Below, piece after piece: positions 33,365 through 40,439 of a DNA stretch of 40,439 bases. Within the stretch, counting starts at the first letter, position 1, and each line of letters starts with the position of its first letter. The translations under genes and the position numbers were made by a program. The stretch is taken from assembly GCA_035294785.1 (NCBI GenBank), contig DATGKF010000071.1:1-40439 (forward strand). The letters are read 5' to 3'. Under the pieces are notes generated by a model, which worked only from the letters and a program-made list of their open reading frames with translations, ran no database searches and had not been told where the DNA came from. This DNA comes from Poindextera sp035294785 (lineage in GTDB: Bacteria; Pseudomonadota; Alphaproteobacteria; Caulobacterales; Caulobacteraceae).

Positions 33365-33556
33365 ATGACCAAGCTTCTGGTCGCCATCTTCGCCTTCACC
33401 GCCATTTCGGCCACCGCCGCCATGGCGCAGCCGGCTTACACCTCCGACGAGGGCGGCCCGCCGGCCAGCTATCCGCCGTGCACGCACCCGCACGAGGACC
33501 GCTGCATGCAGGGCCCCGGGATGGAGATGCACCACCACCACCATCACGGCCACTAG
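33365..33556 (+). CDS. small secreted protein with natural hexahistidine tail
   Basis: A 63-residue protein. Residues 1-22 are a clear Sec signal peptide (MTKLLVAIFAFTAISATAAMAQ) with cleavage expected after AMA. The mature part of about 42 residues is rich in glycine, proline and histidine, has two cysteines (PPCTHPHEDRCMQG) and ends MEMHHHHHHGH. Six histidines in a row near a secreted C-terminus point to metal binding (nickel, zinc or copper) in the periplasm. GGGAGACACGCC precedes the ATG, a good ribosome-binding site. No family is recognised. From 33557 to 33696 I see no gene; it presumably holds the leader of the amidohydrolase gene. Confidence 0.8.
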   Translation: MTKLLVAIFAFTAISATAAMAQPAYTSDEGGPPASYPPCTHPHEDRCMQGPGMEMHHHHHHGH

Positions 33557-33696
33557 TCAGGCCGGTCTGGGAGTGGACGGCCGAGGCGGCGGCCGCGGCG
33601 GGTTTCTGCGCGTTGGCGATAGGGCCAATCGCGGGCGCGAGCCCTGGTTCTGCGGGTAGGTTCCTCTTGCTGCCTTAGCCGACGACCGGGGGTTGC

Positions 33697-35262
33697 ATGA
33701 CCTACGACCTCGTGATCCGCAACGGGCGGGTCTTGGACGGGGAGGGCAATCCCTGGATCCGCGCCGACATCGGCATCCGCGAGGGACGGTTCGCTCGCAT
33801 CGGGCGGATCACTGGGCGCGGCGCACGCGAAATCGACGCCGCCGGCCGCTATGTGACGCCCGGATGGATCGACATGATGGACCAGTCGGGCGCGGTCCTG
33901 ATCACGAACGGTCTCGCCGAGAACAAGCTGCGCCAAGGAGTCACCACGGCTATCGCCGGCGAGAGCGGCGCGCCGGTCGGCTCGGCCAAGCTCGACCGCT
34001 ATTTCAGCCGCCTCGAGACTCAGGGCGTTTCTCTGAACTTCGGCACCTACTACGGCGCTGCGCAGGCGCGGGTGGAGGTGATGGGCGACATCGACGGCCG
34101 CCCGACGCCAGCCCAACTGGACGCCATGCGCGATCATGTGGCCGAGGCGATGCGCGCCGGCGCCTTCGGCATCGCCACCGCGCTGATCTATCCGCCAGAC
34201 AGCTTTCAGACGACCGATGAGCTGGTCGCGCTGAGCAAGGTCGCGGCGGCCCATGGCGGCATCTACGCCAACCACATGCGCGACGAGAGCGCCGACCTGC
34301 TGACCGGGATCGCCGAGGCGATCGAGATCGGCCGGCGAGCGGAGATCCAGGTGGAGATCTTCCACTTCAAGGTCGCCTACGCGCCGGGCTGGGGCGTGCT
34401 CACGCCGAAGGCGCACGCGCTGATCGAGGCGGCGCGGGCCGATGGGATCAACGTCGCGGCCAACATGTACCTGTACGACGCCGGCGGCACGGGCCTCGAC
34501 ATCACCGTCCCCAACTGGGTCTGGGCGGACGGGACGAAGGCGGGACTGGAGCGGCTGAAAGACCCGGCGCTGCGAACGCGGCTGAAGGCCGAAGTCGCCG
34601 CCGGCTCGCAGCCCGGCTGGTCGAACCTGGTGCATGCCGCGGGCGGCTGGGAGCGGGTCGTGCTCGCGAACGCCTTCGTGGCCAGATACGACGCCTATCG
34701 CGGCAAGAGCCTGGCCGAGATCGGCCGAGCGCTGGGCGAAGACCCCGAGGACGCCGCCTGGAACATCCTCGTCGAAGGCCAGCCCAACCGGCCGGTGGCG
34801 CTCTACTTCCTGATGAGCGAGCCGGACATCGAGGCCGCGGTCGCCTGGCCGTGGATGTCGATCGGCAGCGACGCGGCGGCCAACGAGACGGCGGGCGGGA
34901 TCGACGCCCTGGGGCTGCCGCATCCGCGCGCCTACGGCAACCACCCTCGCCTGATCGCCGAATACGTCAAAGCGCGCGGCGTGCTGACTCTGGAGGACGC
35001 CGTCCGCAAGATGACGTCGTGGCCGGCCAGCCGCATGGGCCTGCACGATCGCGGCGCGATCCGCGAGGGCCTCTTCGCCGACGTCGTGATCTTCGACCAC
35101 GAGGCCATCAAGGACGGGGCGACCTATGCCGAGCCCACCGCCTATCCGACCGGCATCGACTATGTGCTGGTGAACGGCGAGGTGGTTGTCGATGAAGGCC
35201 GCCATACCGGCGCCAAGCCGGGCGCGGTGCTGCGCGGGCCCGGCTGGACAGGTCGGGCTTAA
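33697..35262 (+). CDS. amidohydrolase, N-acyl-D-amino-acid deacylase-like, altered metal site
   Basis: A 521-residue amidohydrolase-superfamily protein with the layout of D-aminoacylases. Residues 1-55 and the C-terminus form the usual beta-sandwich (YDLVIRNGRVLDGEG; ADVVIFDHEAIKDG). The first barrel strand reads PGWIDMMDQSG, where the metal ligands HxH are replaced by M61 and Q63. The GNCG cysteine that bridges metals in D-aminoacylases is replaced in GVTTAIAGESGAP. The later positions are kept: ANHMRDES, IFHFKVA and GSDAAANE. The protein may use a single metal or have a different reaction. GGGGG lies ahead of the ATG. It converges with the POT carrier gene, ending one base from it. Confidence 0.85.
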   Translation: MTYDLVIRNGRVLDGEGNPWIRADIGIREGRFARIGRITGRGAREIDAAGRYVTPGWIDMMDQSGAVLITNGLAENKLRQGVTTAIAGESGAPVGSAKLDRYFSRLETQGVSLNFGTYYGAAQARVEVMGDIDGRPTPAQLDAMRDHVAEAMRAGAFGIATALIYPPDSFQTTDELVALSKVAAAHGGIYANHMRDESADLLTGIAEAIEIGRRAEIQVEIFHFKVAYAPGWGVLTPKAHALIEAARADGINVAANMYLYDAGGTGLDITVPNWVWADGTKAGLERLKDPALRTRLKAEVAAGSQPGWSNLVHAAGGWERVVLANAFVARYDAYRGKSLAEIGRALGEDPEDAAWNILVEGQPNRPVALYFLMSEPDIEAAVAWPWMSIGSDAAANETAGGIDALGLPHPRAYGNHPRLIAEYVKARGVLTLEDAVRKMTSWPASRMGLHDRGAIREGLFADVVIFDHEAIKDGATYAEPTAYPTGIDYVLVNGEVVVDEGRHTGAKPGAVLRGPGWTGRA

Positions 35263-35263
35263 G

Positions 35264-36568
35264 TCAGACCGCCCGTTCTGCCCGACGCGCGGGCGCGGCC
35301 AGCGCGAACAGGAGGGCCGCGGCGAGGCCGGCGACGGCCCCGGTGACGATGAAGAAGAGGCCGTGGTCCATCCGGTCCCAGAAGGAGCCGATCCAGCCGG
35401 CGAGGAGGTTGCCGAGGAACCCGGCGAAGAACCAAGTGGCGATGGTGGTGGCCGAAAGCCCCTCCGGCGCGAGCCGCCCGAAGAGGCCCAAGCCGACGGG
35501 CAGGATGTAGAGTTCGCCCGTGGTCATGGCGACGAAGAAGGCGACGAGCCAGAGCCAGCTCGCCTTGAGCCCATGCGCGCCGCAGTACCAGGCGACTGCT
35601 CCGAGCGCGGCGAAGGACACGCCCATGATGATCGCGCCGATGACCATCTTGATGATCGAGGCGGGCTCGCGGCCGGTCTTCGAGAGGCGGGTCCAGCGGC
35701 TGACCAGCACGGGCGTGAACAGGAACACCACCAGCGGATTGAGCGACTGGAACCAGGTCCTGGGCACGTAGAAGCTTCCGAAGACGTGCCGGTCGACGCC
35801 CTCGTCGGTCCAGAGCGCGATGGTGTTGCCGTTCTGCTCGTAGGCGCCGCGGAAGACCACGATCACCGCCGCGATGGCGATGAGCAGCAGGAAGAGGCGG
35901 CGGACCTCCGGTCCCGACGCGCGGCTGGCGGCGGCTCGCGCCTGGGGACCGCGCGCGGGCTCCGGCGGCAGATAGCGGCCGCCGGCGAGATAGATAACGA
36001 GGCCGGTCACCATGCCGACGCCGGCGACGGTGAATCCCCAGTGCCAGCCGAACACCTCGCCGACGGTCCCGGCGACCAAGGGCGCCAGGAACGCGCCGAT
36101 GTTGATGCCGACGTAGTAGACGTTGTAGGCCGACCGCCGCCGCGGATCGTCGGGCGCGTAGAGGTCGTCGATCTGGCTCGGCAGGCTGGGCAGGAAGAAG
36201 CCGTTGCCGACCGCGATGGTCACCAGCGCGGGATAGAACAAGCCCTCGAACGCCATCATGAAATGGCCGCACGCCATGATGGCCCCGCCGAGCACCACCG
36301 CCCGTTTGCGGCCCAGCCAGCGGTCGGCGATGGCCCCCCCGACGATAGGCGTGAAATAGACGCCCGCCGCGTAAAGCCCATAGATCAGCGAGGCTTGTCC
36401 CTGCGCGATCATGAGCTGCTTGGTCATGTAGTAGACCAGGAGGGCGCGCATGCCGAAGAAGGAGAACTGCTCCCACATCTCGGTGAGGAAGAGGATGGTG
36501 AGGCCGCGCGGCTGGCCGAACCAGTCGCCGCCGCGCACCGGCGCCGGCGCGGCCGCCTCGGCGCTCAA
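35264..36568 (-). CDS. POT/PTR-family peptide:proton symporter
   Basis: A 434-residue MFS carrier of the proton-dependent oligopeptide transporter type. The first span carries the POT hallmark LTEMWEQFSFFGMRALLVYY (an ExxEQF-type motif), and the loop after span 2 has DRWLGRKRAV. About 12 spans are visible, with a central loop around residue 205. Di- and tripeptides are the likely cargo. The start is TTG 36568 overlapping the upstream stop (TTGA); a GTG a few codons on is an alternative. The overlap couples it to the dipeptide epimerase gene, forming an uptake-plus-epimerisation pair under an XRE-cupin regulator. Confidence 0.9.
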   Translation of the reverse strand: MSAEAAAPAPVRGGDWFGQPRGLTILFLTEMWEQFSFFGMRALLVYYMTKQLMIAQGQASLIYGLYAAGVYFTPIVGGAIADRWLGRKRAVVLGGAIMACGHFMMAFEGLFYPALVTIAVGNGFFLPSLPSQIDDLYAPDDPRRRSAYNVYYVGINIGAFLAPLVAGTVGEVFGWHWGFTVAGVGMVTGLVIYLAGGRYLPPEPARGPQARAAASRASGPEVRRLFLLLIAIAAVIVVFRGAYEQNGNTIALWTDEGVDRHVFGSFYVPRTWFQSLNPLVVFLFTPVLVSRWTRLSKTGREPASIIKMVIGAIIMGVSFAALGAVAWYCGAHGLKASWLWLVAFFVAMTTGELYILPVGLGLFGRLAPEGLSATTIATWFFAGFLGNLLAGWIGSFWDRMDHGLFFIVTGAVAGLAAALLFALAAPARRAERAV

Positions 36569-37563
36569 GCGCCCGCGCCCCAGACCGCCGCATCGCAGTG
36601 GACGTAGCCGTCCACGTAGCGGACGGACGGCTCGCGGTCGGCCTTGAGGAACATTGGACCGTCCAGGTCGACCACGTCACAGAGCTGGCCGAGGATGTAG
36701 CCGGGCGCGATGGCGAGCGAGGTGCCGGTCATGTTTCCGACCATGACCTTGAGGCCGAGGCGCTTGGCCTCGTGCGCCATCAGAAGGGCCTCGGTGAGCC
36801 CGCCTGACTTGTCGAGCTTGATATTGGCCACATGGTAGCGGCCGACCAGGGCGGCCATATCGCCCAGGTCCTGCAGGCTCTCGTCAGCCGCCAGGGGAAT
36901 GGGGCTTTCGTAGCCGTCAAGGCCGGCGTCAGACCCGACCGGCAGCGGCTGTTCGATCAGCTTCACGCCGTTCGCGACCAGCTTGGGCGTCAGTTCGCTG
37001 AGGCCGGCGAGGGAAAACGCCTGGTTCGCGTCCACGGCCAGCCAGACGTCGGGTCTGGCGCGGCGCACGGCGGCGACACGCTCGCCGTCGAGCCCATCGC
37101 CGATCAGCTTTAGCTTGATGGCCCGTGCGCCGGCGTAGTCCTGCGCGCTCGCGGCCATCGACTCGGGCGTATCGGCGCTGATGGTGTAGGTGGTGAGCAG
37201 CGGCCGCGGCGGCGTTTCGGACGCCAGCCGCCAGGCCGGCCGACCGGCCCGCGCCGCTTCCAGCTCCCAGAGCGCGCAGTCGACCGCGTTGCGCGCGCCG
37301 CCCGGCGGGAGCGCCTGCCGCAGCGCCTCGCGCGTTGGGCCGGCCTCGATGAGGGCGCGGACCGTCTCGATCGACGCGGCCATCGTCGCCGGCGTATCGC
37401 CGCGGTAGTAGACGCCGCACGCCTCGCCGCGCCCCAGGTGGGCGCCGTCCGAGACCTGGGCGACCACAACCTCGGCGTTCTCGAAGGTGAAACCGGTGAT
37501 GCGGAACGGCGCCTTGAACGGCCAGCGCTCGACCGTCACGTCCAAAGTCAGTCGCTCGCCCAT
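36565..37563 (-). CDS. dipeptide epimerase-like enolase-superfamily enzyme
   Basis: A 332-residue enolase-superfamily enzyme like L-Ala-D/L-Glu epimerase. The acid/base lysine pair is in ARAIKLKLIG, the metal ligands are in DANQAFS, KLIEQPLP and ADESLQDL, and the second lysine is in NIKLDKSGGLTEALL. The capping domain is at residues 1-110. It should convert one centre of a dipeptide between L and D forms, as in breakdown of peptidoglycan-derived or other D-residue peptides. GAGG precedes the ATG at 37563. The POT carrier follows with a four-base overlap, which supports peptide catabolism. The exact dipeptide cannot be read from the sequence. Confidence 0.9.
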   Translation of the reverse strand: MGERLTLDVTVERWPFKAPFRITGFTFENAEVVVAQVSDGAHLGRGEACGVYYRGDTPATMAASIETVRALIEAGPTREALRQALPPGGARNAVDCALWELEAARAGRPAWRLASETPPRPLLTTYTISADTPESMAASAQDYAGARAIKLKLIGDGLDGERVAAVRRARPDVWLAVDANQAFSLAGLSELTPKLVANGVKLIEQPLPVGSDAGLDGYESPIPLAADESLQDLGDMAALVGRYHVANIKLDKSGGLTEALLMAHEAKRLGLKVMVGNMTGTSLAIAPGYILGQLCDVVDLDGPMFLKADREPSVRYVDGYVHCDAAVWGAGA

Positions 37564-37599
37564 GCCGCCTCACAATCGCCTTGGCGCAATCGGCAACAC

Positions 37600-37618
37600 A
37601 GTTTCAGATTTTGAAACT
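37600..37618 (-). promoter_or_regulatory. operator candidate upstream of the epimerase-POT operon
   Basis: AGTTTCA (37600-37606) and TGAAACT (37612-37618) are exact reverse complements around five bases. The site is 37-55 bases ahead of the epimerase start, where a repressor or activator would act. XRE-cupin regulators often bind TTTCA/TGAAA-type dyads, and such a regulator is encoded next door, so it is the natural candidate (inference). Confidence 0.5.
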
Positions 37619-37643
37619 CCCGCAAGCGGAATCGCGCGCGCCG

Positions 37644-38312
37644 TCAGCGGCGGATCACGCGCAGGCGCTGCGGCGGTTCGTCGTCGGGCGCCTCCGCCTG
37701 CACCGAGCGGATCAGCTGCGCCTCGGTCGCCGAGCAAATGGAGAGAAGCTGGCAGCGCCCGCGCCCGGATTTCACGTAGGCGTGGCCCATGTTGCTGTCG
37801 AAGTAGACGGAGTCGCCCGTCTCAAGCCGCACCGGCGCATAGTGCTCGGAGTAGAAGTCGACGGCGCCGGCGATCACGAGGGCGAACTCCTCGCCGGGAT
37901 GGCGAACGAGGTCTCCGAACTGCTCCAGCGAGGTCGCCTGCGGCTCGGCGATGATTGGGTTGAAGCGTTTGTGCAAGAGCTCGGCCGCTGGATAGAGGTG
38001 GCGATAGTTGTCGGTGTCGATGCGTCGCCCCTCGCCGGCGCGAGTGAGGATGCGTCGTCCGGGCGCCGGCGGCTCCGGGCTCGCGCCCAGGTCGGAGGCG
38101 AAGAGCTCGGCGATGTCGATGTCGAGCCCCTGGGAAATCCGCACCAGCTTGTCGTAGGACAGCGACAGCTTGTTGTTTTCGACCTTCGACAGCGTGGAAA
38201 TCGGCAGTCCGGTTCGCCGACTGACTTCCGCCAGCGTCCAGTTTTGCTCCAAGCGAAGGCGCCTGAGCGCCGTCCCGGGCTTTGCGGCGGCTGGCTTCGG
38301 CGTCTTGGCCAT
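37644..38312 (-). CDS. XRE-family HTH regulator with cupin domain
   Basis: A 222-residue regulator. The N-terminal HTH is TALRRLRLEQNWTLAEVSRRTGLPISTLSKVE (in parts), at residues about 13-70, with the recognition helix around PISTLSKVENN. A cupin domain follows at about 140-200 (HPGEEFALVIAGAVDFYSEHY, RLETGDSVYFDSNMGHAYVKSG), expected to bind an amino-acid or small-molecule ligand. The start used (MAKTPKPAAAK) has GGAGG upstream; a longer form starting nine codons earlier at 38339 is possible. It lies directly upstream of the dipeptide-epimerase and POT genes and is the likely regulator of that operon. An inverted repeat at 38396-38417 is probably its own operator. Confidence 0.88.
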   Translation of the reverse strand: MAKTPKPAAAKPGTALRRLRLEQNWTLAEVSRRTGLPISTLSKVENNKLSLSYDKLVRISQGLDIDIAELFASDLGASPEPPAPGRRILTRAGEGRRIDTDNYRHLYPAAELLHKRFNPIIAEPQATSLEQFGDLVRHPGEEFALVIAGAVDFYSEHYAPVRLETGDSVYFDSNMGHAYVKSGRGRCQLLSICSATEAQLIRSVQAEAPDDEPPQRLRVIRR

Positions 38313-38395
38313 CGATCGTTCCGCCTCCGTCCGGGACATCTTCTGCGTTATGCCCCGCGCATCGCATCGCCGCCATGCCCGACCGCAGCGTTCTG

Positions 38396-38423
38396 TATTT
38401 TGCTAACTAGCAAAATAGCAAAA
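38396..38423 (-). promoter_or_regulatory. operator upstream of the XRE-cupin regulator
   Basis: TATTTTGCTA (38396-38405) and TAGCAAAATA (38408-38417) are exact reverse complements with a two-base spacer. A third half site, TAGCAAAA (38416-38423), follows as a direct repeat. The element is AT-rich in a GC-rich setting and lies about 57-110 bases upstream of the regulator gene, a position typical for autoregulation. Its sequence differs from the AGTTTCA dyad ahead of the epimerase operon. Confidence 0.6.
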
Positions 38424-38460
38424 TGATCCCCCGGTGCAAGAGGCTCACCGCCCGGCCGGG

Positions 38461-40439
38461 CTAATAGGCCAGGCTGGGCGACGCCAGATGCAGCGACAGC
38501 GCGAACCAGGCGAAGCCGACGCCGGCCAGGAGGATCAGCACCGACGACAGCTTGGCCCACCAGCTCGACGGCGCTGTGCGCCATACGGTCAGGGCGTTCC
38601 ACGCCTCGACGATCACGGCGGCGAGCCCGGCGATCGAGAGCGCCTTGCAAGTGATGAGCAGCGGGTCGAGGGACGGGTCGGCGTTCAGCGTGCCGCCGAG
38701 CAGCATCGAGAACATCACCGCGTAGGCGCAGAGGGCGGCCAGCTGCACGGCGGCGCCCAACCGCACGAGACGGAAGCTCAACGCGCGGCCTCCGCTCAAG
38801 GGGAATGTCTGGCCATATCTCCAGCGGACAAGGATCTGCAGCGGCCAGAGCACGAGCGCGCCGGCGAGAATGGCGAGCGTCAGCCAAAGCGCCGGCAGGT
38901 TCCAGCTGGCGCTGGCCCACGCCGGCACGGGCATGAACTCGAGCACCGGCGGCAGCTCGTCGGTCATGTAGTTGTCGACGTTGCCGTTCTTGACCACCGC
39001 GACCAGCCGCCCGCCGGTGCTGTCGACCCATTGGTAGGGGCCGACCTCGCGCCAGACTTCGGGGGCGTGCGAGGTGTCGAGGAGATCCGAGATCACGAGC
39101 GTGCCGTCCGGCTTGGCGATGACCTTGGCCTGGCCGAGCAGGTTCAAGATTCGCAGGAAGCTCGAGTCCGCCCGCCGGCTCGACCAGTAGAGGCCCTGCA
39201 TCAAGTGTGCGTCCGCCTTGGCGCTGGCGACAGTCGGCTGGCTCGGCGGCGCGGCTGCGGGGAAGTAGCGGTCCATGAAGTCGCGGTAGAGCGACTCGCG
39301 CAGCGGTCCGGCCGCGCCCTGCCGGCCCGGGCTGTTCATCGAGATGAAGAAGCCGACGTGCGCGTTCAGGATCAAGTGCATGTCGGAGTGGAAGTAGTTG
39401 GTGTCGCCGGCATGGGAGACGACGACCTGGCCGTTGCGGTCCTCGTGATAGAAGCCGAGCGCGAAGGCGGCCAGCGGCGGCTCGAACTGGTGCTGCTGGG
39501 CGTACATCACCTCAGGGTGGTTCAGCAGCTTGTAGCCGTTATAGGCGCCCTGCAGGTGGGCGATCATGAAGCGGCCCATGTCGTCGCCGCTCGAGGTCAG
39601 GCTGCCGGCCGGCGCGACGGTGATCATCTCGAACGGATGCGGCGGCTTGTCGGCGGTGATGTAGCCTTTGGACATGTCGGGGGCGAGCGACGGCGGCAGC
39701 GGCTGGTCGAACGTCGAGTGGGTCATCCCCAACGGATCGAAGATGTGGGCCTTGATGTAGGCGTCGAACGGCTCGCCGGAGACGCGCTGGACCATGTAGC
39801 CGGCCAGCGTCGCGCCGTAGTTCGAATAGGCGACGACGGTCCCGGGCGCGTAGATGCGCTTGGGGATGTTGCGCTTCAGGAACGCCTCGAGCGACGGCAT
39901 CGCCTCCGGCCGCGAGACGAACTCCTCGCGAAGCTGCTCCTCGAAGCCGGCCGAGTGGGTCATCAGCTGGCGCAGCGTGATCGGCTGGCCCTGGTAGGGC
40001 GGGATGGTGAAGTCGAGGTAGTGGTTGACGTCGGTGTCGAGGTCGAGCTTGCCAGCTTCGACCTGCTGCATGACGGCGGTCCAGGTGAAGGTCTTCGACA
40101 CCGAGCCGGGGCGGAAAAGGGTGCGCAGCGGATCGACCGGGGTGCGGGCGGCGACGTCGGCATAGCCGAAACCGCGTTCGGTCAGCACCTGGCCGTCCTT
40201 GACCACGACGACCACGGCGCCGGCGATGCCGCCGGACGACAGCGCATACGGCATCACGCCGTCGAGCCAGGTATCGACGTCGGCCTTGGTCAGCTGGGCG
40301 GCCGGCTCCGGCGCGGTGGCCGCCGCGACTGTCGGGGTCGGCGCCGCGGCGACAGGCGTGGGCGCCAGCGGCGGCTGCGCAACGCTCGGCGAAACGCCGA
40401 ACGCGAAAGCCAAAACCGCCGCCGCGATCGATCGTAGCC
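38461..40439 (-). CDS. serine hydrolase (beta-lactamase fold) with C-terminal membrane domain, 5-prime partial
   Basis: At least 650 residues; the reading frame remains open to the right edge, so the true start is beyond 40439. The last bases encode RSIAAAVLAFAFGVSPSVAQ, the end of a Sec signal peptide, followed by an Ala/Pro/Thr-rich linker. The catalytic domain has SxxK (GSVSKTF), YxN (YSNYG) and a third motif in VSHAGDTNYF. About residues 430-530 form a beta-rich region, and the last 140 residues contain three or four membrane spans (LWLTLAILAGALVLWPL and others). This is the layout of periplasmic serine hydrolases anchored in the inner membrane. Its substrate is unknown; the stop TAG is at 38461-38463. 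Confidence 0.87.
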   Translation of the reverse strand, partial: LRSIAAAVLAFAFGVSPSVAQPPLAPTPVAAAPTPTVAAATAPEPAAQLTKADVDTWLDGVMPYALSSGGIAGAVVVVVKDGQVLTERGFGYADVAARTPVDPLRTLFRPGSVSKTFTWTAVMQQVEAGKLDLDTDVNHYLDFTIPPYQGQPITLRQLMTHSAGFEEQLREEFVSRPEAMPSLEAFLKRNIPKRIYAPGTVVAYSNYGATLAGYMVQRVSGEPFDAYIKAHIFDPLGMTHSTFDQPLPPSLAPDMSKGYITADKPPHPFEMITVAPAGSLTSSGDDMGRFMIAHLQGAYNGYKLLNHPEVMYAQQHQFEPPLAAFALGFYHEDRNGQVVVSHAGDTNYFHSDMHLILNAHVGFFISMNSPGRQGAAGPLRESLYRDFMDRYFPAAAPPSQPTVASAKADAHLMQGLYWSSRRADSSFLRILNLLGQAKVIAKPDGTLVISDLLDTSHAPEVWREVGPYQWVDSTGGRLVAVVKNGNVDNYMTDELPPVLEFMPVPAWASASWNLPALWLTLAILAGALVLWPLQILVRWRYGQTFPLSGGRALSFRLVRLGAAVQLAALCAYAVMFSMLLGGTLNADPSLDPLLITCKALSIAGLAAVIVEAWNALTVWRTAPSSWWAKLSSVLILLAGVGFAWFALSLHLASPSLAY

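Noticed and set aside
38450..38461. Perfect palindrome GCCCGGCCGGGC at the stop of the serine hydrolase gene, considered as terminator
   Set aside because: No loop and no T-run; a 12-bp GC palindrome is not rare in DNA of this composition.
38434..40437. A 667-codon open frame on the + strand opposite the serine hydrolase
   Set aside because: It is rich in His/Arg/Glu/Val in a way typical of the antisense of a GC-rich gene, has no family motif, and the opposite strand holds clear SxxK and YxN motifs plus a signal peptide.

Overview
The window is a GC-rich, densely coded stretch of bacterial chromosome. Base composition, near-universal start/stop overlaps, GTG/TTG starts and the gene families present (ArsR-AHSA1 pairs, PhyH-type dioxygenases, a POT-type peptide carrier, M81/MlrC proteins, serine hydrolases of the beta-lactamase fold) fit an alphaproteobacterium, perhaps from Caulobacterales. 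That placement is inference; there is no rRNA, tRNA or core housekeeping gene to fix it. No phage, insertion sequence, integrase or CRISPR array was seen.

Layout. 1-3.5 kb: an MFS carrier, a Tat-exported NAD-binding epimerase-like protein and a PhyH-type dioxygenase on the + strand. 3.5-10.2 kb: two consecutive minus-strand operons, each led by an ArsR-type repressor. Between them they encode seven proteins carrying nine SRPBCC/AHSA1-type ligand-binding domains, one of them fused to a hotdog thioesterase domain. Both arsR genes are preceded by AT-rich inverted repeats that share an almost identical 12-bp half site. 10.3-17.4 kb: a divergent, tightly overlapped catabolic operon (Rieske oxygenase, Cys/Met-type PLP lyase, HcnB/OoxA-like FAD/Fe-S protein, DAO-type oxidase, CocE/NonD hydrolase), probably for an N-methylated or otherwise modified amino acid. 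17.5-20.1 kb: a MoxR ATPase/CoxE-like VWA pair. 20.3-24.6 kb: a small membrane protein, a ParB-like protein, two GNAT acetyltransferases, two more PhyH-type proteins and a NIPSNAP-like protein. 24.9-33.3 kb: an SLC13-type permease, an SDR, an ABC-2 exporter, a serine hydrolase, an MlrC-type protein and a nitronate monooxygenase. 33.3-40.4 kb: a secreted microprotein with a natural six-histidine run, a D-aminoacylase-like amidohydrolase with altered metal ligands, a POT carrier plus dipeptide epimerase pair with an XRE-cupin regulator, and a serine hydrolase with a membrane-spanning C-terminus that runs off the window.

How it works together. The recurring theme is scavenging of small amino-acid or peptide-like molecules: peptide uptake and epimerisation, amidohydrolases, the Rieske/FAD demethylase-like operon and several alpha-ketoglutarate/iron oxygenases. 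The most unusual block is the doubled ArsR-SRPBCC array beside the Rieske operon. One operator-bearing intergenic region of 113 bp separates arsR2 from the Rieske gene, so a single ligand-responsive repressor could control both the binding-protein array and the catabolic operon. Palindromic dispersed repeats occupy three of the larger intergenic gaps (about 17.4, 19.0 and 24.65 kb).
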